A stretch of 55,377 nucleotides of DNA from Synergistaceae bacterium (GTDB lineage Bacteria > Synergistota > Synergistia > Synergistales > Aminobacteriaceae), in NCBI GenBank assembly GCA_017439345.1, contig JAFSJJ010000033.1:1-55377 (forward strand), written 5' to 3'. Of this stretch, positions 26,694-35,819 are shown piece after piece (within the stretch, counting starts at the first letter, position 1; every line of letters begins with the position of its first letter). Made by a program: the position numbers and the translations under genes. Below the pieces are notes generated by a model. That model saw only the letters and a list, made by a program, of their open reading frames with translations, did no database searches and was not told where the DNA came from.

Positions 26694-27524
26694 ATGACCA
26701 GAAAAATTTTGCTCGCGTTAGTGTTAGTTCTTGCGTTAGTATTCTCTGCATGTGCAGCCGATAAGACCGTAAGACTCGGAGTTACAGGCAGCGTCTATGA
26801 TGAGATGTGGGAACCTGCGAAAAAATTATTAGCCGCTCAGGGAATCAATCTCGAAGTTATCCAGTTCACTGATTACGTAACGCCTAACAGGGCTCTTGAT
26901 GACGGAGATATTGACTTGAACGCATTCCAGCACCAGATTTATTTTGCTGATGAGTTATCTTCACGAGGCTATAAACTTAGCAACATAGCAAATACTTTCG
27001 TAGTTCCGTTGAATCTTTACTCGATTAAGATTAAGACTCTCGACGAGATCAAAGACGGCGATGTTATAGCAATTCCCAACGATCCGACCAACGGAGGCAG
27101 GGCAATCAAAGTTCTTGCGACATCAGGATTAATCACTCTCAAAGAAGGTGCAGGCTTCAACCCTACCAAAGAGGACATTGCGAAATATAATAAAGCTATC
27201 ACGATTCAGGAACTTGCAGCGAACACGATTCCTTCAGCTCTTCCCGACATTGCAGCAGGTGTAATCAATGACACATACGCCCTTGATTACGGCTTAAAGG
27301 CAAGCGATGCAGTTTTTGCAGACCAGGCAAGAGAGCATGAATACTGGAACTTGATAGCAGCACGAACAGCAGACTTGAATAACCCGGAAAAATTCGCGCT
27401 CTATGACGCAGTAGTCAAAGCCTATCACAGCCCCGAAATGAAAGAAAATCTTGCTAATCTTTACGGCGGATTCTTCAGACCTGTAGGCTGGGACGAAGAT
27501 TTATTAGCTCCCTTCAGAAAATAA
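26694..27524 (+). CDS. metQ: Methionine-binding lipoprotein MetQ
   Basis: 277 residues. The ATG at 26694 is preferred over 26685, which is almost on top of the AGGAAG site. Signal peptide TRKILLALVLVLALVFSAC with a lipobox. NlpA/MetQ family features: VRLGVTGSVYDEMW, FTDYVTPNRALDDGDIDLNAFQHQIYF, IAIPNDPTNGGRAIKVLATSGLI. It delivers methionine to MetIN outside the inner membrane. The cupin gene separates it from metI. Confidence 0.96.
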   Translation: MTRKILLALVLVLALVFSACAADKTVRLGVTGSVYDEMWEPAKKLLAAQGINLEVIQFTDYVTPNRALDDGDIDLNAFQHQIYFADELSSRGYKLSNIANTFVVPLNLYSIKIKTLDEIKDGDVIAIPNDPTNGGRAIKVLATSGLITLKEGAGFNPTKEDIAKYNKAITIQELAANTIPSALPDIAAGVINDTYALDYGLKASDAVFADQAREHEYWNLIAARTADLNNPEKFALYDAVVKAYHSPEMKENLANLYGGFFRPVGWDEDLLAPFRK

Positions 27525-27529
27525 TAATC

Positions 27530-28210
27530 ATGCTGCGGCGTTTAATGCTTCTCTCTCTGACTTTATTCCTAGTGATTGAATGGGGGACTCTTTCAGACGA
27601 GAGGAGCAAATACGGAATTGCTTCGGGTAATCCTTTTGTCCGTGAAGTTGTCTTGACGTTCGATGACGGACCGAGACAGGACAACATGCAGCCGATTATA
27701 GCAGCTCTGAAGCCTTATAACGTTTATGCTACGTTCTTTCTAGTCGGGAAATTTGCAGAACGCTACGGGAATATTACTCTAATGCTTGCACGGGCAGGAC
27801 ATGAATTAGCGAATCACAGTTATACGCACCCAAGATTATATAAACTCTGGGTAGAGAAAATTATGCGGGAGGCTGAACGCTGCGACGAAGTATTAGAAGC
27901 ACTGGGACTCAGGAAGACTCGATTTCTCAGACCTCCGGGCGGACACTTCAACATGAAGATATTTAATGCTATGAGGCGGATGAATTTATGTATGGGTCTC
28001 TGGAGCTTGAATACAGCAGATTATACGGGACGGCCTGCTGAAGAGATTTCGCGGTTAGTGTTAAGCTCAGTCAAGAACGGCGATATTATCTTGATGCATT
28101 CAGGTATGCCGGAGTCAGTGAAAGCCCTTCCGGTTATTATCGAGAATCTCAGGGAACGGGGATTTAACTTCGTGAGGCTTGAGGAGCTTCGAGACAACGG
28201 ACGAATTTAG
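27530..28210 (+). CDS. Membrane-anchored polysaccharide deacetylase
   Basis: 226 residues. An N-terminal hydrophobic segment (about 4-20) should anchor or export it. NodB-domain motifs are all present: VVLTFDDGP (motif 1, about 41-49), ANHSYTHPR (motif 2), RFLRPPGGH (motif 3) and ILMHSG (motif 5). Likely removes N-acetyl groups from peptidoglycan or a surface glycan. It starts 6 bp after metQ, so it is read from the same mRNA, with a terminator after it. Confidence 0.92.
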   Translation: MLRRLMLLSLTLFLVIEWGTLSDERSKYGIASGNPFVREVVLTFDDGPRQDNMQPIIAALKPYNVYATFFLVGKFAERYGNITLMLARAGHELANHSYTHPRLYKLWVEKIMREAERCDEVLEALGLRKTRFLRPPGGHFNMKIFNAMRRMNLCMGLWSLNTADYTGRPAEEISRLVLSSVKNGDIILMHSGMPESVKALPVIIENLRERGFNFVRLEELRDNGRI

Positions 28211-28224
28211 TTAATAATATTTAT

Positions 28225-28260
28225 CCCTCTTGTGTGTCAGAGCGCAGGAGGGTTTTATTT
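28225..28260 (+). terminator. Terminator of the metNIQ operon
   Basis: An 11-bp stem with GU pairs, CCCTCTTGTGT against GCGCAGGAGGG, then TTTTATTTT. Confidence 0.9.
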
Positions 28261-28268
28261 TGCCCTTA

Positions 28269-28277
28269 TGCTAGAAT
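28269..28277 (+). promoter_or_regulatory. Extended -10 promoter for gtrA-ade
   Basis: TGC-TAGAAT, about 30 bp before the gtrA start; no -35 match was seen. Confidence 0.5.
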
Positions 28278-28307
28278 TACTCTCAAAAAAGGAGCGCACT
28301 TCACTTC

Positions 28308-28697
28308 ATGCAATTAAACACCGGCACTATTAAGCAATTATTTCTTTACGGAATTTTCGGAGTCTTGACTACTATACTTGCTGTATTTCTTTACTGGCTG
28401 TTCACTAGGCTTGCAGGCTTCAGCGTCGTCATCTCAAGTGCCTTGTCATGGGTTTTAGCTGTCATATTCGCATTCATAACTAATCGGTGCTGCGTATTTC
28501 ACAGTTCAGGAAATATTTTTCACGAGTTCTATTCGTTCGCTGCTGCCAGAGTCTTCACAGGTCTGCTTGATATATTTATCATGTATTTATTCGTTGACGT
28601 ATTAAAATTTTACGATATGCCCGTAAAAATTATCTCGAATATAATAGTCATAATAGTAAATTACATTGCGAGCAAATTTTTTATTTTCAGGAGGTAA
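28308..28697 (+). CDS. GtrA-family membrane protein
   Basis: 129 residues, four membrane helices, with the GtrA openers QLFLYGIFGVLTTILAVFLYWLF and WVLAVIFAFITNRCCVF and a final NYIASKFFIF. GtrA proteins are thought to flip or present undecaprenyl-linked sugars, often with a glycosyltransferase, but none is adjacent. It lies 8 bp before ade. Confidence 0.9.
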   Translation: MQLNTGTIKQLFLYGIFGVLTTILAVFLYWLFTRLAGFSVVISSALSWVLAVIFAFITNRCCVFHSSGNIFHEFYSFAAARVFTGLLDIFIMYLFVDVLKFYDMPVKIISNIIVIIVNYIASKFFIFRR

Positions 28698-28705
28698 TTT
28701 TATTT

Positions 28706-30436
28706 ATGAACAAACTTGCTGCTGCTGCACGAGGTGAGATCCCTGCGGAACTCGTTATTCACAATGCAAGAATCGCAAATGTTTTAACTCAGTCATACGA
28801 ACTTGCTGACGTTGCCATTCAATCCGGGAAAATTGCAGGTATTGCAAATCACTACGAGGGCGAGAAAAATTTTGACGCTTCCGGACGAGTCTTAATTCCA
28901 AGCTTCATTGACGGCCATATTCACATTGAAGATACTTTCATGACTCCCCCTAACTTCGCGAAAATCGCTGCTCTTCATGGTACTGGTTCGGTGTTCGCTG
29001 ACCCTCACGAGATCTCTAATGCTCTAGGTATTGCAGGACTTGAATTCATGTTCAGGGCATCGCTTGGACTTCCCATTAACATTTTTTACGGTGCTCCATC
29101 ATGTGTCCCGGCTTCTGAGTTCGAGACTCCATATGAGGAACTTGACATTAACGCAATTAAATCTATGTTCGATAGAAATTTGGTGAATCACTTGGGCGAA
29201 ATGATGAACTTTCCTGCGATTATTTCCGGAGACTCTGATTCATGGGCAAAGGTTCTCTTAGCAGGCAAATTACCGGTTACAGGCCATGCCCCCGGAGTGT
29301 CAGGGAAGAGTCTTAACGCATATATTTCTGCCGGTATAAGCTCAGATCACGAATGCACGGACTTAAACGAAGCACGCGAGAAATTATCACGGGGAATGTA
29401 TATCATGATTCGAGAAGGCTCATCGTTCAGGGACTTGAAGACTTTGCTGCCTTTGATTCACGACAACCCTTTGAACGCTTCAAGATGTATGATAGTCAGT
29501 GATGATATTACAGCCAGAGATTTACTCGCTAACGGACATATGGACTATAAATTAAGAATCATGCTCCGTGAAGGTCTTAACCCGTTTATTGCTTTACGAA
29601 TGATAACGCTGACTCCTGCCGAATATTTCAGAGTTTATGAACTTGGCCTCATTGCTCCGGGCTATAACGCTGATTTTGTGTTATTAGGAGAGTCAGAACT
29701 TGACGAGAATTTTAGCGTTAAAGAAGTCTGGAAGTCAGGAAGATTAATCGTTCGCGATAATGACGTTTTCGACATGAACGACACAGAACACCTTGCACCG
29801 GTAATTAAGACTCAAATTAAGAATGTCCCTTCACAAGAAGATATTCAAGTTTCATATTCAGGTCATGAGGGCGAATTAATTAACGTCATAGGCATTACAG
29901 AAGGTACGACCATAACAAAGACTTTGCAGGTTACTCCTAAAGTTCACGAGGGCTTTGTAGTTCCTGACACTGAGAATGACATTGCAAAAATCGTAGTCCT
30001 TGAGAGACATAGAGATACAGGCCAATTTTCAGCAGGTTTTGTCAGGGGACTGGGAATAAAACGGGGCGCAATAGGTTCAAGCGTTGCTCATGATGCCCAT
30101 AATTTTGTCGTTGCAGGTTCGGACGATGAGTCAATTATCACGGCTCTTAAGGCTCTTGCAGAAATGGGCGGGGGACTCGTTATAACAGAAGGAAAGAATA
30201 TAATTGCTTCGTTCGCTCTTCCAATAGGGGGACTCATGTGCTATTTGCCTCCTGAGAGGATAGCATGCGATTTAACTTCAATGGAAACTCAGGCAGAGAC
30301 TCACGGCGTAAAGATTCCTCATCCTTTTATGGTGCTTTCGTTCCTGTGTCTGAGCGTCATTCCTGAATTAAGAATCACAGATCAGGGCTATATAGATATT
30401 ACTAACGGAGGCAGGCAAAATATTTTTGTGAGATAA
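28706..30436 (+). CDS. ade: Adenine deaminase
   Basis: 576 residues. Converts adenine to hypoxanthine and ammonia. Metal-site motifs of the amidohydrolase fold: FIDGHIHIED (about 67-76), VFADPHEISNALG, LVNHLGEMMNFP, VTGHAPGVSG and SSDHECTD. The C-terminal part has VAHDAHNFVVAGSDDESI and GGLVITEGKNI, both typical of Ade. A good AGGAGG site lies upstream. It is paired with a purine permease, so adenine salvage or use as a nitrogen source is likely. Confidence 0.97.
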   Translation: MNKLAAAARGEIPAELVIHNARIANVLTQSYELADVAIQSGKIAGIANHYEGEKNFDASGRVLIPSFIDGHIHIEDTFMTPPNFAKIAALHGTGSVFADPHEISNALGIAGLEFMFRASLGLPINIFYGAPSCVPASEFETPYEELDINAIKSMFDRNLVNHLGEMMNFPAIISGDSDSWAKVLLAGKLPVTGHAPGVSGKSLNAYISAGISSDHECTDLNEAREKLSRGMYIMIREGSSFRDLKTLLPLIHDNPLNASRCMIVSDDITARDLLANGHMDYKLRIMLREGLNPFIALRMITLTPAEYFRVYELGLIAPGYNADFVLLGESELDENFSVKEVWKSGRLIVRDNDVFDMNDTEHLAPVIKTQIKNVPSQEDIQVSYSGHEGELINVIGITEGTTITKTLQVTPKVHEGFVVPDTENDIAKIVVLERHRDTGQFSAGFVRGLGIKRGAIGSSVAHDAHNFVVAGSDDESIITALKALAEMGGGLVITEGKNIIASFALPIGGLMCYLPPERIACDLTSMETQAETHGVKIPHPFMVLSFLCLSVIPELRITDQGYIDITNGGRQNIFVR

Positions 30437-30477
30437 TTATTACTCATTCTTTATAAAAACAGGAGAGTGATTTATCA

Positions 30478-31830
30478 ATGTCGTTATTCAGAATCCGCGA
30501 GACAGGCAGCACATTCTTTACTGAAGTCCTCGCAGGCGTAACCACTTTTGTAACAATGTCGTATATCATCATCGTCAACCCTGCTATTTTAGGCAATACA
30601 GGCATGGACAAGGGCGCATTAATCACGGCAACTTGTTTAGCTTCTGCTCTGGGAACGCTGTTAATGGCACTCTTTGCTAATTATCCTATAGCACTGGCTC
30701 CTGGTATGGGCTTGAATGCTTTCTTTGCTTACGGGGTAGTTCTGAGTATGCAAATCAACGGCCAGGCAGTAACATGGCAGCAGGCACTTGCAGCGGTCTT
30801 CATTGAGGGAGCAATCTTCGCAGTCTTGACCCTCACGAATATACGAGAAGCAATAATGAGCTCGATACCCAAATCGCTAAAAATAGGCATATCGGCTGGC
30901 ATAGGGTTATTTATTACGTTAATAGGGCTCATCAATGCAGGAATAATCGTCAGCAATCCGGCTACAGTTGTTGCACTGGGAAAATTTGCAGCTCGAACTG
31001 AAGCAGGAATGACTTTTAATGTTCCAATGTTAATGTCAATGTTAGGGTTATTCTTAATGTCAGTCATGATAGCGTTAAACATCAAAGGCGCGCTGTTAAT
31101 CGGCATAATAATTATCACGGGCATAGCAGCATATTTCGGACTTCCTGCGGGTGCGGGGCTTCCGGCGGTTGCAGTTCCTGAAACGTTCGTCTCTGAGCCA
31201 AATTCAATAATGCCTTTACTTGGACAGCTTGACTTCTCGCTTATAAAAGAGCCTCAGTTCTGGATAGTAGTATTCTCATTCTTCTTTGTTGACTTCTTTG
31301 ACACATTAGGAACGTTAGTAGGAGTCTGCAACAGGTCAGGACTTCTTGACGAGAACGGAAATTTACCCAGAGCTAAGGGCGCACTCATGGCCGACGCAGT
31401 AGCTACAATGGCAGGAGCAGCAATGGGAACTTCGACAGTAACGAGCTATGTAGAGTCATCTTCAGGAGTTGCTCAGGGAGGACGCACAGGACTCACGTCA
31501 ATAATCACGGCGTTATTATTTGTCGGAGCTATGTTCTTTGCCCCGTTTGTTAATATGGTTCCGGGCTATGCGACTGCTCCGGCGTTAATCATAGTAGGAA
31601 TTTACATGATGATGAGTCTTAGAGACTTGAACTTTGAGGACTTCACGGAACTTGTACCGGCATTATTAGGATTCTTCATGATGCCGTTTGCTTATAGTAT
31701 CTCAGTAGGAATCGAGTTCGCAATAGTGAGCTATGTCGTTATCAAGATATTCACCGGTAAATTCAAAGATATATCGTTCTTGATGGTATTGCTTGCTGCT
31801 GCGTTCATTGCCAAAGAAATTTTTGCGTAG
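30478..31830 (+). CDS. NCS2-type hypoxanthine/guanine/adenine permease
   Basis: 450 residues, about 13 membrane helices. AzgA/PbuG-like signatures: VTTFVTMSYIIIVNPAIL, LAPGMGLNAFFAYGVVL, FFFVDFFDTLGTLVGV, and TSTVTSYVESSSGVAQGGRTGLTS. Family members import purine bases with protons. It follows ade by 41 bp with its own GGAGAG site. No purine riboswitch was seen before either gene. Confidence 0.94.
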   Translation: MSLFRIRETGSTFFTEVLAGVTTFVTMSYIIIVNPAILGNTGMDKGALITATCLASALGTLLMALFANYPIALAPGMGLNAFFAYGVVLSMQINGQAVTWQQALAAVFIEGAIFAVLTLTNIREAIMSSIPKSLKIGISAGIGLFITLIGLINAGIIVSNPATVVALGKFAARTEAGMTFNVPMLMSMLGLFLMSVMIALNIKGALLIGIIIITGIAAYFGLPAGAGLPAVAVPETFVSEPNSIMPLLGQLDFSLIKEPQFWIVVFSFFFVDFFDTLGTLVGVCNRSGLLDENGNLPRAKGALMADAVATMAGAAMGTSTVTSYVESSSGVAQGGRTGLTSIITALLFVGAMFFAPFVNMVPGYATAPALIIVGIYMMMSLRDLNFEDFTELVPALLGFFMMPFAYSISVGIEFAIVSYVVIKIFTGKFKDISFLMVLLAAAFIAKEIFA

Positions 31831-31847
31831 AATTAATTAATATTATC

Positions 31848-31882
31848 AGCCTTCAGAGAGTCAAACTCTGGGGGCTTTATTT
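31848..31882 (+). terminator. Terminator after the purine permease
   Basis: AGCCTTCAGAG pairs with CTCTGGGGGCT, then TTATTTG; it lies between the permease and the next ABC operon. Confidence 0.85.
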
Positions 31883-31907
31883 GTATAGTTAAGGAGGTAT
31901 TAATTTA

Positions 31908-32975
31908 ATGGCAGCAATAAAATTTATCAACATATCATTTGCTTACGGGGATAAAAAGATTCTCGAGAACTTCTCGCTAGACGTTGAGGACTCGCAAATT
32001 ATGTGTCTGTTAGGTCCTTCGGGCTGCGGTAAGACAACGTTAATGCGGTGTTTATTGGGACTCAATAAGCCTTCAACCGGTGAAATCTATGTAGGCGACC
32101 GCTGTGTCTTCTCACGTGAGAAGCGTATCAACATCCCCCCCGAACGCCGGGGAATCGGGGTCGTCTTTCAAGATTATGCAGTGTGGCCTCATATGACGGT
32201 CTTAGAAAACGTATGCTACCCAATGAAGAAGCACGGACTCTCAAGAGACGAAATCGACAGCAAGGCACGTTACGCCCTCGAACAGGTCAGAATGAGTGAT
32301 TACGCGCCCTATTTACCCAGCCAGTTATCAGGAGGCCAGCAGCAGAGAGTCGCAATCGCACGAGCGTTAGTAAGTTCCGATGAAGTTATAGTGATGGACG
32401 AACCTATTACTAATCTTGACGCTAAATTACGTGAAGAGATGTTAATAGAAATTAGACAAATTCAGAAAAATATCGGGACTACGATTTTATATATCACTCA
32501 CGATCAAGAAGCCTCGCTGCAACTCTGCGACAAAATGGCAATCATGGACTCTGAAGGAAAATTGACTCAGATAGGAACGGACGAAGATATTATTTTGCGT
32601 CCTGCTTCACGTTTCGTATTCGAGTTCATAGGAGTATCAAACTTTTTCAGGCTCTCAAGAATTAATGATACATGGTGTTTTCACGATAATAATTCAATCA
32701 CGTACACTGACTCAGTTCCCGATAAATATAATTCTCGTGTCGATATGGGAGTCAGACCGAATGACATTATATTTGATGACTCTTCAAGTGTTCGCGGAGT
32801 CGTGAAGCGTTCTGTATTTCTTGGCAGCGAGTACAACATGTTCATAGACTTTGACGGCCAGGAAGTCAGAGTCCAGCGCAGTACTTTCGATGACGGAGTA
32901 GGCAGCGTTAAAGAAGGCTCTGAAGTCGGCTTGAAGTTTCTAAATCCCGTTTTCTATAATGCAAAGGAGGCGTAA
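31908..32975 (+). CDS. ABC importer ATPase, FbpC/PotA-like (first of two)
   Basis: 355 residues. Walker A GPSGCGKTT (about 36-44), Q-loop FQDYAVWPHM, signature LSGGQQQR, Walker B VIVMDEP, D-loop TNLD and H-loop THDQE are all intact. A TOBE-like C-terminal domain follows (about 240-355; RVDMGVRPNDIIF). It resembles ferric-ion, putrescine or phosphonate importers. Only 2 bp separate it from the permease gene. A second ATPase follows the permease, which is unusual. Confidence 0.92.
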   Translation: MAAIKFINISFAYGDKKILENFSLDVEDSQIMCLLGPSGCGKTTLMRCLLGLNKPSTGEIYVGDRCVFSREKRINIPPERRGIGVVFQDYAVWPHMTVLENVCYPMKKHGLSRDEIDSKARYALEQVRMSDYAPYLPSQLSGGQQQRVAIARALVSSDEVIVMDEPITNLDAKLREEMLIEIRQIQKNIGTTILYITHDQEASLQLCDKMAIMDSEGKLTQIGTDEDIILRPASRFVFEFIGVSNFFRLSRINDTWCFHDNNSITYTDSVPDKYNSRVDMGVRPNDIIFDDSSSVRGVVKRSVFLGSEYNMFIDFDGQEVRVQRSTFDDGVGSVKEGSEVGLKFLNPVFYNAKEA

Positions 32976-32977
32976 TC

Positions 32978-34696
32978 ATGTTTAAGCGCAAAAGTAACTC
33001 AGACCTCGCAGCAATGGAAGGCCGCAAATTTGGTCTTGACGGAATTATGACAGCTCTAAGTTTCGTATTATTATTCATAATCGTTGTAATTCCTATCTTC
33101 ATGATTATATACAACGCGTTTTTCTATCAGGGAAAATTTGATTTGACTCTCTTCACGTCAGTTATATTCGACAAAGAAAATCTCAAGGCAATGGGCAACA
33201 CTATAATCATCGCCGTAGCTGTTACGATTTTCGGGACAATTATGGGCTTGTTCTATGCGTGGCTTCTGGGACGGAGCGACATTCCCGCAAAAGGTTTCAT
33301 GAGGGCGTTATTCACGATTCCCTATATGTTCCCGCCGTTCTTCGGGGCTATGGCTTGGGATTTGCTATTCTCAGGCAGGGCAGGCTACATAAACCGCTGG
33401 CTGATGTCAACGTTTCATTTGAGGACTCCTCCTGTAAATATAAATTCGTTAGGCGGAATAATTTTCGTTGAGTGTTCTTATTATTTCCCGTTCGTATTCA
33501 TGCAGGTAGTAAGCGCGCTCGAAAGAATGGATCCTACCCTTGAGGAGTCAGCAAGAATAGCAGGGGCTAGGCAGTCTCAAGTCATCTGGAAAATCACGCT
33601 CCCTCTTGTGAAGCCTGCAATCTCGGCCGGAGCTTTGTTAATTCTCATATCGTCATTAGCACATTTCGGAGTGCCTTCTATATTGGGATTCTCGAAAAAT
33701 ATTTTTACCCTACCGACAATGATTTACGCGTTAATTAATAAATCCGGGGGCAGCTTTGAGGGCATAAGGCAGGGTACAGCGTTATCTATATTATTAGTTG
33801 CTGTAGTTGCTGTAGCTCTCGTGATTCAGAAAAAAGTTTTAAGCTCAGGAAGCTACGACATAATCAAAGGCAAGTCAATGCGTCCAACGTTAATTAAATT
33901 GCGCGGTGCAAAGTATCCGTTATTATTTCTTGCTTGCTTAACTCTCTTAGTTATCGTTGTAGTTCCCCTAGTTATGATCTTCCTTGTAGCTCTCGTTAAG
34001 GCTTACGGTCTGCCCTTGGTCTGGAAAAATTTCTCACTGAGCAACTATCAAAAAGTTTTCGCGTCTCCTGCAACGATGGACTCAATTTGGAACTCGCTGT
34101 TCTTGTCAGTTACGGCCGGAGTCGTGTGTATGTTCTTGGGAGTCATGATAGCTTACGTCATTAACCGCATTAAACCAAGAGGGCGCAATGTATTAGAAAT
34201 TCTCTCGATATTACCCTACTCAATTCCCGGAACTGTCTTAGCTATAGGCGTAATTCTGGCGTGGTCAGGAGCTATCTTCAAGATTACGTTATATAACACA
34301 ATTTGGATTATTCTCGTTGCGTATATGGCCCGTTATCTTTCTTTCTCAATGAAGAGCGCATCAGCTTCGTTACAGCAGGTAAACTCATCGCTTGAGGAGG
34401 CTTCAAGGGCGTGCGGAGCTACTCACACGGAATCACTCAGAGATATAACTCTCCCGTTAATAAAACCTGCAATGGTATCCGGCTTCTTCCTGATATTCTT
34501 ACCTGCAATGAGAGAATTAACAACTTCAATATTACTTTACGGACCTTACAGCAGGACTCTCGGTGTTCAGATTTTCGCGTTACGTGATGCAGGAATGATA
34601 CCTCAAGCGGCGGCTCTGGCTTCTGTTGCTATAGTCATAATCATAGTATGCAACTCAATCGTAACATGGATAACTAAAGACAGGAAGGGAGCATAA
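32978..34696 (+). CDS. Fused two-domain ABC permease, FbpB-like
   Basis: 572 residues with two permease domains in one chain. Both carry the coupling (EAA) motif: DPTLEESARIAGARQSQVIWKITLPLVKPA (about 183-212) and NSSLEEASRACGATHTESLRDITLPLIKPA (about 467-496). About 12 membrane helices. One chain replaces the usual permease pair, as in FbpB. The substrate cannot be deduced; no binding protein is encoded nearby. Confidence 0.93.
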   Translation: MFKRKSNSDLAAMEGRKFGLDGIMTALSFVLLFIIVVIPIFMIIYNAFFYQGKFDLTLFTSVIFDKENLKAMGNTIIIAVAVTIFGTIMGLFYAWLLGRSDIPAKGFMRALFTIPYMFPPFFGAMAWDLLFSGRAGYINRWLMSTFHLRTPPVNINSLGGIIFVECSYYFPFVFMQVVSALERMDPTLEESARIAGARQSQVIWKITLPLVKPAISAGALLILISSLAHFGVPSILGFSKNIFTLPTMIYALINKSGGSFEGIRQGTALSILLVAVVAVALVIQKKVLSSGSYDIIKGKSMRPTLIKLRGAKYPLLFLACLTLLVIVVVPLVMIFLVALVKAYGLPLVWKNFSLSNYQKVFASPATMDSIWNSLFLSVTAGVVCMFLGVMIAYVINRIKPRGRNVLEILSILPYSIPGTVLAIGVILAWSGAIFKITLYNTIWIILVAYMARYLSFSMKSASASLQQVNSSLEEASRACGATHTESLRDITLPLIKPAMVSGFFLIFLPAMRELTTSILLYGPYSRTLGVQIFALRDAGMIPQAAALASVAIVIIIVCNSIVTWITKDRKGA

Positions 34697-34702
34697 ATCA
34701 TC

Positions 34703-35815
34703 ATGTCAGATAAAAATCAAGTTGTGTTAAGGCACGTTACTAAAAAATTTACGACCAGGACAATGGGAACTGTAACAGCTGTCGATGATTTCAACCTTGA
34801 GATTAAAGAGGGCGAGTGCTTCTCATTTCTTGGGCCTTCAGGGTGCGGGAAGACTACGACTCTGAGAATGATTGCGGGCTTTGAAGACTTATCCGAAGGT
34901 GAGATAGAACTCTGCGGGAGACTCGTTTCAAGCAGTGCGAAAAATTTATATATCCCTCCTGAAGAGCGCGATTTGGGTATGGTCTTTCAGGCGTTCGCGG
35001 TGTGGCCTCACATGAATATATTTGATAATGTAGCTTTCCCGTTGAAGATTCGCAAGGTCGCCAGACGTGAAATAGAATCCAGAGTCAAGGACGCATTAAA
35101 GCACTGTTCACTTGACGGCCTCGAAAAGTTATATCCCGGTGAACTCTCAGGAGGTCAGCAGCAAAGAATCGCCCTAGCCCGTGCAATAGTTACGAACCCT
35201 AAAGTTATGCTCCTCGATGAGCCATTGAGCAACCTTGACCCTAAATTACGCGAGACAATGAGATTCGAGATTAAAGAGTTACAGCGTCAATTCGGGTTTA
35301 CTATCATATTTGTAACTCATGACCAATCCGAAGCAATGGCTATTTCAGACAGAATGATGGTGTGCGACATGGGCAGGATTATGCAGATTGACACACCGGA
35401 AAATTTATACAGGAAACCTAATTCACGTTTCGTTCATAACTTTTTAGGCGAGTCAACTTTCATTAACGTAACTATCAAGGACAGCCGAGTTTATCCCAAA
35501 GGCGACGAGACTCAGGCAATAAATATCACTCCTCCTGATGACGCACTAAGTGAGATGGTCATAGCGACAAGACCTAACGCAATAAGACTCACGAAAGACT
35601 CGGGATTCAGGACTCGAATCGAGAAAAGAATTTTCTTGACTGACAAAACAGAGTATCTTGTCCCTGTCGGTGAACAGTTAGTGAAGCTTCAGACTCCTCA
35701 CAGGGTAGTATTTGCACCTGGTGAAAGTTGCTGCATAGAAATAGCTTCTCCGGGCTGGTATCCTCCTGAAGATAAAGAAGCCGAAGCAGAGAGAGCAAGA
35801 AGACAGCGATTCTAA
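34703..35815 (+). CDS. ABC importer ATPase, FbpC/PotA-like (second)
   Basis: 370 residues. Walker A GPSGCGKTT (about 43-51), Q-loop FQAFAVWPHM, LSGGQQQRIALARA, Walker B VMLLDEP, SNLDPKLRE and THDQSEA are intact. The C-terminal TOBE part is about 245-370. It is a diverged paralog of the ATPase at 31908, and both share the VWPHM stretch after the Q-loop. Possibly a heterodimer with it on the single fused permease. Confidence 0.92.
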   Translation: MSDKNQVVLRHVTKKFTTRTMGTVTAVDDFNLEIKEGECFSFLGPSGCGKTTTLRMIAGFEDLSEGEIELCGRLVSSSAKNLYIPPEERDLGMVFQAFAVWPHMNIFDNVAFPLKIRKVARREIESRVKDALKHCSLDGLEKLYPGELSGGQQQRIALARAIVTNPKVMLLDEPLSNLDPKLRETMRFEIKELQRQFGFTIIFVTHDQSEAMAISDRMMVCDMGRIMQIDTPENLYRKPNSRFVHNFLGESTFINVTIKDSRVYPKGDETQAINITPPDDALSEMVIATRPNAIRLTKDSGFRTRIEKRIFLTDKTEYLVPVGEQLVKLQTPHRVVFAPGESCCIEIASPGWYPPEDKEAEAERARRQRF

Positions 35816-35819
35816 CATC

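Noticed and set aside
28263-30477. Purine riboswitch before ade or the purine permease.
   Set aside because: The gaps (8 and 41 bp between genes, about 45 bp before gtrA) are too short and show no aptamer core.
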